From Candidatus Gastranaerophilales bacterium (lineage in GTDB: Bacteria; Cyanobacteriota; Vampirovibrionia; Gastranaerophilales; Gastranaerophilaceae), in contig JAFYOU010000027.1 in NCBI GenBank assembly GCA_017560095.1, positions 124,001-188,000 on the forward strand: a stretch of 64,000 bases of DNA, read 5' to 3'. Of this stretch, positions 34,759 through 45,911 are shown piece after piece (the first letter of the stretch is position 1; every line of letters begins with the position of its first letter). A program made the translations under genes and the position numbers. The notes under the pieces were generated by a model, which saw nothing but the letters and a program-made list of their open reading frames with translations, did no database searches and was not told the origin of the DNA.

Positions 34759-37700
34759 CTAAATTGAAAAGATATCTTTAATATCTTGATATGTAAGCGA
34801 CTTAACAATATTTCTGTCTATTGAAATTACGCTATCAACAAGTGAACGTTTCTTAGATTTAAGCGCTTGAATTTTTTCTTCGACAGTTCCTTTAGTAATC
34901 AAACGATAAACAAATACCTTTTTGGTTTGACCAATACGATAAGCCCTATCAGTTGCTTGATCTTCAACTGCAGGATTCCACCAAGGATCGTAATGAATAA
35001 CATAATCAGCGCCAGTTAAATTCAAACCAGTACCACCAGCTTTTAAAGATACTAAGAATATTGGAATAGTTGGATCGTTGTTAAATCTTTCAACTACGGC
35101 TTGACGGTCTTTTGTTTTGCCTGATAAGTATTCATTCTTAATACCTTTTGCATCAAGCCAAGATTTTATTATATCTAGCATACCAACAAATTGAGAGAAT
35201 AATAACACTCTATGTTTTTCAGCTATAACTTGCTCAAGCATGTTTTGAAGCTGTTCAAATTTACCTGATTCATTTATGCCAAGCTGGCCTTCTTTATCAT
35301 ATAATCTTGGATGACAACAAATTTGCCTTAAGCGCAACAATGCCGAAAAAATAGACATTCTGGATTTTTCAAGTCCAACCGTTTCAATAGATTTAAACAA
35401 CTCTTCTTTAGTTGAATCAAGAACTTGTAAATACAAGTCTTTTTGATCAGAAGTGAGCTCGCAATATGCAACTGATTCGATTTTATCAGGCAAATCTTTT
35501 GCAACATCTCGCTTCATACGACGTAAGATAAATGGGAAGATTTGCGATTTTAAACGTTTTTGAACTTCAGTATCTTCACCATCAACAATTGGAACAACGA
35601 ATCTATTATTAAATTCTTTAGCATCAAACAAAAATCCTGGCATCAAAAAGTCAAATACGGACCATAATTCTTCAAGCTTGTTTTCAATAGGAGTACCTGA
35701 TAAAGCTAAACGATGACTCGCATTAAGCATTTTACATGCGCGTGCTGTTTGAGAAGATGAATTTTTAATATTTTGTGATTCGTCTAAAATTGCATACCTA
35801 AATTTAATGTCTTTCAAATCTTCAATGTCACGTCTTATTAAGGCATAGCTCGTAATTACAACGTCATAATCTTGAATCTTATCAAAATTATTTTTTCTAT
35901 CAACACCAGCTAAAGTTAGAAATTTTAAATTTGGGGCAAATTTTTCTATTTCTTTTTCCCAGTTGAACACAACAGATGTTGGGCAAATAACCAAACTTGG
36001 CTCACGACCGTCTTTTTCTTTAGCCTTTTGGAGCAAAGTCAATGTTTGAAGAGTTTTACCAAGACCCATGTCATCAGCTAAAACACCGTTTAAACCATAC
36101 TTATATAAAAACCATAGCCATGAATATCCTTTGAGTTGATATTCTCTTAAATCTGCTTTGGTAGCTTTTGGAAGAGCAGTAGTATCCATAGTTGAAAATG
36201 TTGATATTTCTTTCCAAAATTTAGAAAAACTTCGGCTCATTTTAAGGGTTATGCCCATCTTTTCCATTTCAGAGACAACACCGGCACGATAGGTTTTAAC
36301 TATGTATTTATCTTCATTATTTTTATAAACATCATAAGTATTAAATGATTTTAAAAGTGATAAAACATCATCTGTAGGTATGGAAACTTGGCCACCAGAT
36401 GGAACATTATAATATTTTGCACCTTCATAAGTTAAATCAATAACTTTTTCAAAATCAACTTCTCTGTCATCAGCCATTCCTTTTAGTTGAATTTCGAAAA
36501 TATCTGTCCCGTCTTGCGAAAAATCTATATCAGCTATTAATTTTAATCCTTTTTTGTTTAATTTATAGAATGATAAATCATCTTTTTCGATAAACTGCCA
36601 CCCGTCACCAGCTTTAGAAATATAATAATTATAAAAATCAATCGCATATTCTTTATCAAGAGCTAAATTATTAGATTGAACAGGTGCAAATCGACAGGCT
36701 AACAACATTTGATATGCAGCTTGTTCAAACTGCATGTCTCTTTTAACCCAGTATAATAAGTCTTTTTTAGGGTCTTTTATCGTAACATATGGGCTTTTAA
36801 ATTGCTTTTGATATGGAACTCTAACTCCATCATACTCAAAATCCAATGATGCCTTTAGGCTTTGGTCATAATCAACTCCAAGCTCAACAACGCATTTTGG
36901 GGGTCGTTTTTCAAATGTTAATTTTTCCATTTCTTCCGACATATTAACAGTCATTGCTTCTTTGATTTTTGGTAAATCTTCATACACAAATTTACCTCCA
37001 TCAGCATCTTTAATGTCAGAAAAACTTGCTTTAGTTAAATTTTGCGGAACAACACTAACTGACGCATCAACCGGGAATATAATATCTTTATATCTACCCC
37101 ATTTTAATTGACGAGAAAAATACCTAACTTCTTCAAATGGATAAATTTCATCAACATCATTTCGTTTCCAATATAAACTCAATAAAACATTTCCAACATA
37201 TGAAACATTTACATCTAAACACAAATTCCAAATTGATTCAGAAAATTTAATTTTTTTATGTGTCTTAGCATCGATTACGTCTTCCTGTTTAGAAAGCATT
37301 TTGAAAAATTCATCAAATTTATTAATCTGAACATCATACCAACCAGATTTTTTATCTAATCTTGATTGACTCAAAAGCATTTTAAACATGACTACTTCAA
37401 GTTTTTGTGCGTTATTTAATTCAAAATCCTCTTCTTCTTTTTGACGAGCTATAATTTGCTTAAATACAGCTTCTAAATCTCGAATAACTTTTTTAGTATG
37501 ACGATTCATAACCAAAATTGAGAAAAAATTTTGACGCCTTTTAGGATTAAAATGAAATATAAAATCACCTTTAGGATCTTCACACATTGGCAAATCTTCA
37601 TCAGTTAAAACTGGTTCAATATTCATTTTTTCATAAAGAAATTCTTCAAAAAAATGATTCTTCAATGAAGCAAATCCCAAAGCAATTGCATGTTTACACC

Positions 37701-37926
37701 AAGGTTCCTCAAGAGGGCAATTACAAGTTGGTTTAACGCCTGCTTTAGTAAACTTAATCCCAGTTTCATAATGAGATTTAAAATTACCCTTAACTTTTGC
37801 TCTTACAATATTTTCATTAAATTTGAGCTCCGTAACCATATCTTTTTGAAAGGTTTCATAACCTCTTCGATATGATCCAGGCTTCGAATTATCCTTAAGA
37901 AATTTATTATTAAAAGTGTACTTCAC
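34759..37926 (-). CDS. SNF2-family helicase with N-terminal SWIM zinc finger
   Basis: 1055 residues. An N-terminal SWIM zinc finger C-x-C-xn-C-x-H (Cys68, Cys70, Cys77, His79; CNCPLEEPWCKH) is followed by a long bacterial-specific region. The SNF2 ATPase starts near residue 600: ADDMGLGKTLQTLTLL (Walker A), DESQNIKNSSSQTARA (DExx box, here DESQ), ALSGTPIENKLEELWSVFDF. The helicase C domain has FSQFVGMLDII, SLKAGGTGLNLT and the final DRAYRIGQTKKVFVYRL. Such proteins are double-stranded DNA translocases; bacterial SWIM-SNF2 proteins are of uncertain function, perhaps in transcription recycling or DNA maintenance. Monocistronic. Confidence 0.93.
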   Translation of the reverse strand: MKYTFNNKFLKDNSKPGSYRRGYETFQKDMVTELKFNENIVRAKVKGNFKSHYETGIKFTKAGVKPTCNCPLEEPWCKHAIALGFASLKNHFFEEFLYEKMNIEPVLTDEDLPMCEDPKGDFIFHFNPKRRQNFFSILVMNRHTKKVIRDLEAVFKQIIARQKEEEDFELNNAQKLEVVMFKMLLSQSRLDKKSGWYDVQINKFDEFFKMLSKQEDVIDAKTHKKIKFSESIWNLCLDVNVSYVGNVLLSLYWKRNDVDEIYPFEEVRYFSRQLKWGRYKDIIFPVDASVSVVPQNLTKASFSDIKDADGGKFVYEDLPKIKEAMTVNMSEEMEKLTFEKRPPKCVVELGVDYDQSLKASLDFEYDGVRVPYQKQFKSPYVTIKDPKKDLLYWVKRDMQFEQAAYQMLLACRFAPVQSNNLALDKEYAIDFYNYYISKAGDGWQFIEKDDLSFYKLNKKGLKLIADIDFSQDGTDIFEIQLKGMADDREVDFEKVIDLTYEGAKYYNVPSGGQVSIPTDDVLSLLKSFNTYDVYKNNEDKYIVKTYRAGVVSEMEKMGITLKMSRSFSKFWKEISTFSTMDTTALPKATKADLREYQLKGYSWLWFLYKYGLNGVLADDMGLGKTLQTLTLLQKAKEKDGREPSLVICPTSVVFNWEKEIEKFAPNLKFLTLAGVDRKNNFDKIQDYDVVITSYALIRRDIEDLKDIKFRYAILDESQNIKNSSSQTARACKMLNASHRLALSGTPIENKLEELWSVFDFLMPGFLFDAKEFNNRFVVPIVDGEDTEVQKRLKSQIFPFILRRMKRDVAKDLPDKIESVAYCELTSDQKDLYLQVLDSTKEELFKSIETVGLEKSRMSIFSALLRLRQICCHPRLYDKEGQLGINESGKFEQLQNMLEQVIAEKHRVLLFSQFVGMLDIIKSWLDAKGIKNEYLSGKTKDRQAVVERFNNDPTIPIFLVSLKAGGTGLNLTGADYVIHYDPWWNPAVEDQATDRAYRIGQTKKVFVYRLITKGTVEEKIQALKSKKRSLVDSVISIDRNIVKSLTYQDIKDIFSI

Positions 37927-38053
37927 AAGTTTCCTAAATGACCTAATACAATATAAAAAGCACGAAAATATTAAAACCTAAAAGGTTACTCCATCCAGTG
38001 CCAATATCTATATAATACCATCTGCAAATTAAAACGCAAGCCCTTTAAAAGGA

Positions 38054-40814
<2,761 letters not shown>

Positions 40815-40816
40815 TT

Positions 40817-42142
40817 ATGAGTATAATCAAATTATTAAGCAAAAAACAAGATAAATTATTATTTACAACTCCATCACACAATCAAAAAGCACTATTTAAT
40901 AAAAAATACAATTCTTTTTATTTAGACGACTTTTCTGAAATAGATGGCTTTGATAATCTTTCTAATCCAAAGGGTGCTATATTGATAGCTCAAGGCAGAG
41001 CATCAGAAATTTTAAATACAAAACATACATTTTTTGTAACGCAAGGCGCAACAACTGCAATTTTAGCAGCAATGAAAGCAACAATTAATCCATATGACAA
41101 AGTATTAGTTGCAAGAAATTGCCATAAATCTGTATTTAGTGGATTAATATTAACACTAGCTCAAGTTGATTGGTTTTTGCCAGAAAATGACGAAAATTGG
41201 GGAATTTATACTCAAATTGATACAGAAAAACTTGAAGCTACTTTTAAAATAAACCAATATAAAGCCTTTATAATGACTTCACCAACATACGAAGGAATAA
41301 ATTCCGATATTGAAAAAATTTCTCAACTTTGTAAAAAATACAACGTTTGTCTAATAGTTGATGAAGCACATGGATTCTTAAATAATTTTTGTGATGATTT
41401 GCCCAAAAGCGCAATTGAACAAGGTGCAGATATAGTAATCAATTCGCTCCACAAAACATCGGGTGCACTTAATCAATGTGCCATTTTAAATATCAATAAA
41501 GATATTCAAAATTTTGAATGCGAAACATTTCAAAAAGCTCTAAACTTATTTCATACTTCTTCGCCATCTTATCCACTACTGGCTAACATTGAAGCTTGTA
41601 TAAATTTTTTAAATTCAACTAAAGGTAAAAAATATATTAAAAATCTTTTAAATGAAATTGAAAATTTAAAATCCGAATTATCCCAATTTGGCGTTAAATT
41701 CTATAGTAATACAAACCAAGATCCAACAAAAATATTACTTCAAAAACAAGGAATATCTGGTTTTGAATTATCTCATATTATATCAAACAAATATAATATA
41801 GAAGATGAAATGTGCAATGCAAATTCATGTTTATACTTAACTGGAATTGGAACAACTAAAGGCAAATTAAATAAACTAAAAAATGCTCTTAAAAAAGCAG
41901 AAATAAAATCTTCTTATGAATTTACCAAATTAGATTTTCAACCTTTTCCATTAGTTAAATTGCAACCATATGAAACATTTAATAAAGATTATACATATGT
42001 CAATAAAAATGATTCGGTTTTAAAAATTTCAAATCAAATGATTTTACCCTATCCGCCAGGAATAGGATTATTATATCCTGGTGAAGCCATCCAGGAATGG
42101 CACTTAAAATATTTAAATAATGATGTAGAAATAATGGTGTAA
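40817..42142 (+). CDS. Orn/Lys/Arg decarboxylase-family PLP protein
   Basis: 441 residues of fold-type I PLP enzyme. FFVTQGATTAILAAMKAT, VDEAHGFL (Asp182-His185) and NSLHKTSGALNQCAIL with the PLP-binding Lys213 belong to the Orn/Lys/Arg decarboxylase major domain. LPYPPGIGLLYPGEAI near the end is the family's C-terminal motif. It lacks the N-terminal wing domain of inducible E. coli decarboxylases and is close in size to the biosynthetic arginine/lysine decarboxylases of Firmicutes and cyanobacterial relatives. Arginine to agmatine for polyamine synthesis is likely but the substrate is not certain. deoB follows after 2 nt. Confidence 0.85.
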   Translation: MSIIKLLSKKQDKLLFTTPSHNQKALFNKKYNSFYLDDFSEIDGFDNLSNPKGAILIAQGRASEILNTKHTFFVTQGATTAILAAMKATINPYDKVLVARNCHKSVFSGLILTLAQVDWFLPENDENWGIYTQIDTEKLEATFKINQYKAFIMTSPTYEGINSDIEKISQLCKKYNVCLIVDEAHGFLNNFCDDLPKSAIEQGADIVINSLHKTSGALNQCAILNINKDIQNFECETFQKALNLFHTSSPSYPLLANIEACINFLNSTKGKKYIKNLLNEIENLKSELSQFGVKFYSNTNQDPTKILLQKQGISGFELSHIISNKYNIEDEMCNANSCLYLTGIGTTKGKLNKLKNALKKAEIKSSYEFTKLDFQPFPLVKLQPYETFNKDYTYVNKNDSVLKISNQMILPYPPGIGLLYPGEAIQEWHLKYLNNDVEIMV

Positions 42143-42144
42143 CT

Positions 42145-43275
42145 ATGAAAAGAGCAATTGTTGTAGTTGTTGATTCAATGGGTTGTGGCGCATTATCAGA
42201 TGCAATAGAATACAATGATGAACCCACATGTAATACTTTGGCAAACCTTGCTAATATTACAGGCGGATTAAATGTTCCAAATTTAGAAGCAATGGGTTTT
42301 GGAAACATTATTGATATTAAAGGTGTATCAAAAACAGAAACACCTACTGCTGATTATGGCATATTAAAAATGAAATCCAAAGGGAAAGATACTACAACAG
42401 GTCATTGGGAGTTGATGGGCTTAATATTGGATAACCCATTTAAAACATATACTAAATTTGATGATGTTATAATTAATGAATTCATAAAAAGAACAAATTG
42501 TGGCGGCATTTTGGGCAACAAACCGGCTTCAGGGACTGCTATTATAGAAGAATTAAATGAAGTACATCAGAAAACAAAATTTCCAATAATCTACACTTCA
42601 GCAGACAGCGTATTTCAAATTGCACTTGATATTGATTTAATTCCGGTTGAAACTCTTTATGACTGGTGTAAAATCGCAAGAGAGTTATTAGATAAAATGA
42701 ATTATGGAATTTCAAGGGTGATTGCTCGACCATATCAAATTATTGACGGAAAGCCAACAAGAATTGGGGGGCTTCGCCATGATTATTCTGTTGTGCCACC
42801 AAGTGATACTTTGTTAAATATATTACAAAAACAAGATAAAAAAACTCTTGGAATTGGTAAAATTTACGATATTTTCGTTGGTTCTGGAGTAGATGAAAAA
42901 ATACTTACAAAAGGCAATACTGATGGCCTAAACAAAACACTCAATGCAATTCAAAATTCAAAAGCCGATTTAATTTTTACTAACTTAGTTGATACAGATA
43001 TGCTCTATGGTCATAGACGCGATTCAATGGGCTACAAAAAGGCTATTGAAGAAATTGATTCATATATTCCAAAATTTATTGAAGCAATGCATGATGATGA
43101 TATTTTGATAATTACTGCTGACCATGGTTGCGACCCGACGTATAAAGGAACAGATCACACTAGAGAACAAGTTCCTTATTTAATGTTTAAAAAAGGTTTA
43201 AAGGGACAATATATAGGTATTAAAGACTCATTTATTTATGTAAGTCAAGTTATAAATAATCATCTAAATACTTAA
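42145..43275 (+). CDS. deoB: Phosphopentomutase
   Basis: 376 residues of the alkaline phosphatase superfamily. VVVDSMGCGALSDA at the N-terminus, GKDTTTGHWELMG with the phosphorylated Thr, YTSADSVFQIA, NLVDTDMLYGHRRDSMGY and ITADHGCDPTYKGTDHTREQ follow the phosphopentomutase pattern exactly. It converts (deoxy)ribose 1-phosphate to 5-phosphate in nucleoside salvage. Confidence 0.97.
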   Translation: MKRAIVVVVDSMGCGALSDAIEYNDEPTCNTLANLANITGGLNVPNLEAMGFGNIIDIKGVSKTETPTADYGILKMKSKGKDTTTGHWELMGLILDNPFKTYTKFDDVIINEFIKRTNCGGILGNKPASGTAIIEELNEVHQKTKFPIIYTSADSVFQIALDIDLIPVETLYDWCKIARELLDKMNYGISRVIARPYQIIDGKPTRIGGLRHDYSVVPPSDTLLNILQKQDKKTLGIGKIYDIFVGSGVDEKILTKGNTDGLNKTLNAIQNSKADLIFTNLVDTDMLYGHRRDSMGYKKAIEEIDSYIPKFIEAMHDDDILIITADHGCDPTYKGTDHTREQVPYLMFKKGLKGQYIGIKDSFIYVSQVINNHLNT

Positions 43276-43283
43276 ACACAATA

Positions 43284-44303
43284 TCAATTCAAAAATTGTG
43301 GTAATTTATAGTCAAAAAATTTACATCTAGGATTGCATTTTTTAATAAATTTACCACTTGAATTTTTATATATAGCTTCTTGTGCCTCAATAGCGGATGC
43401 TACGTCTAGAGGTTTAGTACCTTTTTTAATTAAGGAATGAAAAGAGTCTTTCTCATAACTATAACATTCTTCCCAAGAAATATTGCTTGATTTTTGAGAA
43501 GAATAATTTTTAAAATAATGAATTAAGCCTTGTTTGTAATCAAAGGTATATCTGTCTTCTGAACTACTCACATTGTTATCATTTAATTTAACTTTAAATT
43601 CAACACTTTTTATGTTGCCTTCAAGATTTCTTAATATAATTCTTTTTTCAAATTCAGAAGAATCGGTTTCAGGAACAGAATTCAATAATATCATTGAATC
43701 AGCATCTGACTTTAAAACATATACACCATCACAATCTTCTGTCATATCAGAATTAAGTTGCACATTTTTTGTTACAACAAATTCGCTTTGATTACCAAAA
43801 AAATCAAACACATCAATCTGTTCGTCAGTAATTTTAAGTGTCCTTACTGGATTATTTCCACTCAACATCATTTGCTTAATCAACTTACCTTCGGCATCGA
43901 ACTCTTCAATTAAAACAGCACTGCTTTTTTCGTCAGCATGAATAGTCTTTTGTAGACGTGTTCCCCAAGGCGTTTGAGCAAAAATTTTAAAACAACTATC
44001 TTTCAAACAAGTAAGGCAATCAAATACATGTTTTTTTTCATCAGATGCTTCTTTATAAATAGCGCTAGCGTTATTAATTACAAGACTGCCTTCATTAAGC
44101 AAAAAATCGTCTATTCTTTTTTTTGCTTCTAGCGCAGTTTTTTTAATTTCAAACAATTCAGGATGTGAAACCTGAGAAGAAGTGAAGCTTACAACATCAG
44201 AAGAAAAGGCAAAGCTTTTTAACGATGTGTTTTTAACACCATTTCTATTTTTTAAATTAGGAACATTATTTTTGTATGATTTATTAATTAAATTTATTTG
44301 CAT
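43284..44303 (-). CDS. Unknown protein, paralog A of a local family
   Basis: 339 residues with no domain that I recognise. The N-terminus is Asn/Lys/Ser-rich, then SSDVVSFTSSQVSHPELFEI and a Lys-rich helix (KTALEAKKRIDDFLL). The rest is predicted beta-rich, with repeated strands such as EEFDAEGKLIKQMMLSG and GVYVLKSDADSMILLNS, reminiscent of YD/RHS-like or toast-rack repeats without their consensus. It shares the N-terminal VSFTS motif and overall plan with the gene at 44652-45641 and the short one at 44294-44548, whose end overlaps its start by 10 nt. GAGAGGG precedes the ATG. Confidence 0.65.
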   Translation of the reverse strand: MQINLINKSYKNNVPNLKNRNGVKNTSLKSFAFSSDVVSFTSSQVSHPELFEIKKTALEAKKRIDDFLLNEGSLVINNASAIYKEASDEKKHVFDCLTCLKDSCFKIFAQTPWGTRLQKTIHADEKSSAVLIEEFDAEGKLIKQMMLSGNNPVRTLKITDEQIDVFDFFGNQSEFVVTKNVQLNSDMTEDCDGVYVLKSDADSMILLNSVPETDSSEFEKRIILRNLEGNIKSVEFKVKLNDNNVSSSEDRYTFDYKQGLIHYFKNYSSQKSSNISWEECYSYEKDSFHSLIKKGTKPLDVASAIEAQEAIYKNSSGKFIKKCNPRCKFFDYKLPQFLN

Positions 44304-44548
44304 TTATACCCTCTCATAATTATTGCAAAAAACTTATAATACCTATTGGCTTCATTTAAAACTTCAATAGATTTTTCTTTAACAGCTCTAGACTCTTTTC
44401 TTATTTTAAAAGATTCACTATTATTTAGCTCATTTGATTTAAAAGAGACCAAATCACTCGGCGATGCAGTAATATTATTTTTAAATATACTTGAATAATT
44501 ATTACCGTATTTACATTTATTAAAAGATATTAAACTACTGATTCTCAT
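44294..44548 (-). CDS. Short truncated paralog of the neighbouring unknown family
   Basis: 84 residues with a good AGAGGA ribosome site. SPSDLVSFKSNELNNSESFK, then a charged helix (KESRAVKEKSIEVLNEAN), matches the N-terminal ~70 residues of the genes on both sides and then stops. It could be a remnant of a third full-length paralog or a small protein in its own right. It overlaps the following paralog by 10 nt, so the pair is translationally coupled. Confidence 0.6.
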   Translation of the reverse strand: MRISSLISFNKCKYGNNYSSIFKNNITASPSDLVSFKSNELNNSESFKIRKESRAVKEKSIEVLNEANRYYKFFAIIMRGYKCK

Positions 44549-44582
44549 TTAATCCTCTTATCGATTATACAAAGCACGAAAA

Positions 44583-44596
44583 GCGCAAAATTTGCG
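44583..44596 (-). promoter_or_regulatory. GCGCAAA-type hairpin upstream of the 84-residue paralog
   Basis: Minus strand reads CGCAAATTTTGCGC followed by TTTTCGTGC, 35 nt before the ATG. A near-identical element precedes the paralog at 45641. It could be an attenuator hairpin or a palindromic operator; TATAAT follows closely downstream. Confidence 0.4.
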
Positions 44597-44651
44597 TTTT
44601 TAAGATAAACTTATTCAACTTCATCACCCCTGATTATGCATTCTAAATATT

Positions 44652-45641
44652 TCATGAAAGAATAGGTAACCTTCCATCTGTCATTGCTGAAATATTGCTA
44701 TCTCTTTTAATTTCAAATTTTCCAGCTTTTGTTTTTAAAAATGCTTCCTCAAATAAAATGACTGACGATTCACTAAGATTTTCTCCACTTTTAATGTAAC
44801 CAGAAAGCCTATTATCATCAAAATAATAACCAAGATCCCATGAACTTTTACCTGCCAAATCAACTTGAAAACCAGACTTTTTGGAAACTAATTCATTATC
44901 ATCGAAATCAAATTTCTCTTTTGACTTAAAACAATCTTCTTGTTCAATACAACCATTATATCGAGTCACCAAATTACCAGAAGAATAAATTGCAAGATAA
45001 TTAGATTTAGTTGAATTTGAATTCACCTCAACATTATCTTGTACCTCTGCGAGCATACCATCCTTAAAAGAATATATCTTGGCAATTTCGTCACTTGGAC
45101 TTGGCAATAATGATTTACAAGAATAATAATCAAAATTATCACAATCATCAAAAGCAAAAAAACTTATACAAAAAGATCCATATTTTCGAACTTCCTTAGG
45201 TTCTAAACCAACAGCAACAAAAGTTCTATTCATTACATTACGTTCGTTGAATTCATCTATAAAAAGTCTTAAAACACGATCTTTTCCAAGAATAAAACGA
45301 AATTTTATACTTTTACCATCATCAAGATCTATACATCCGTAATGTGGATTTTTGTATATTTTGTCTATATAAGTCATGCAATCATCGTAAGCTTTTTTGG
45401 ATTGTTTAAGAATTTCATCAGAATCATTCAAATCTTGTTTAGCAACTTTAAGAACGCTACTTGCTTCTTGAAGAGTACTTTTAGACTCATTACATAAATT
45501 TTCCATAACTGTTTGAGATATATAATTTGATGTAAAAGAAACAATATCTAAAGAATCAAAAGCAGGAGAATAATCCTCTTTTTTACTAACAGGTAAGGTT
45601 TTAAGATTAGGTGTATTAAATGATAAATTTAAAATTTTCAT
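44652..45641 (-). CDS. Unknown protein, paralog B of a local family
   Basis: 329 residues, not recognised. The leader is MKILNLSFNTPNLKTLP, then DSLDIVSFTSNYISQT (the shared VSFTS motif) and a coiled helix (SKSTLQEASSVLKVAKQDLN). A beta-rich, Asp/Ser-rich region follows with several short strand-turn units (KIYSFKDGMLAEVQDNVEV, YLAIYSSGNLVTRYNG), the same plan as paralog A. No hydrophobic signal peptide is evident. N-terminal Phe/Ser/Asn motifs like this recur on otherwise unrelated proteins in this window (61668), so it may be a lineage-specific targeting tag. Confidence 0.65.
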   Translation of the reverse strand: MKILNLSFNTPNLKTLPVSKKEDYSPAFDSLDIVSFTSNYISQTVMENLCNESKSTLQEASSVLKVAKQDLNDSDEILKQSKKAYDDCMTYIDKIYKNPHYGCIDLDDGKSIKFRFILGKDRVLRLFIDEFNERNVMNRTFVAVGLEPKEVRKYGSFCISFFAFDDCDNFDYYSCKSLLPSPSDEIAKIYSFKDGMLAEVQDNVEVNSNSTKSNYLAIYSSGNLVTRYNGCIEQEDCFKSKEKFDFDDNELVSKKSGFQVDLAGKSSWDLGYYFDDNRLSGYIKSGENLSESSVILFEEAFLKTKAGKFEIKRDSNISAMTDGRLPILS

Positions 45642-45680
45642 ATTTAATCCATGTAATTACAAATATTAAATGCTCAAAAA

Positions 45681-45695
45681 GCGCAAATTTTGCGC
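45681..45695 (-). promoter_or_regulatory. GCGCAAA-type hairpin upstream of paralog B
   Basis: Minus strand GCGCAAAATTTGCGC followed by TTTTTGAGC, 40 nt before the ATG of paralog B; counterpart of the element at 44583-44596. The flanking 45642-45866 holds no convincing gene. Confidence 0.4.
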
Positions 45696-45866
45696 ATTTA
45701 AATATAAATTATAAAATATCAGTACAGAAGTTCATTTAGATTTACAAAAAATTAATAAAAAAATAAGATTTTGATAATTAGGCAATTTAATATCAAAGCA
45801 AATAAAAGATTAAGAGCAATTGAAGAAGTATACAACAGTTTACCTAAAATAATTGAAGCAGCATAA

Positions 45867-45900
45867 AAAAAGAGACGCAATAATTGCGCCTCTTTTTTTT
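45867..45900. terminator. Terminator downstream of leuS
   Basis: Long interrupted stem: AAAAAGAG / CTCTTTTT outside and CGCAA / TTGCG inside with an A-C mismatch, flanked by A- and T-tracts, so active in both directions. It lies 12 nt beyond the leuS stop. Confidence 0.8.
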
Positions 45901-45911
45901 ATTTATATACG

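Noticed and set aside
45795-45865. Plus-strand frame ending IKANKRLRAIEEVYNSLPKI just before a terminator
   Set aside because: No ATG or ribosome site, an in-frame stop closely upstream, and the terminator is explained by convergent leuS.
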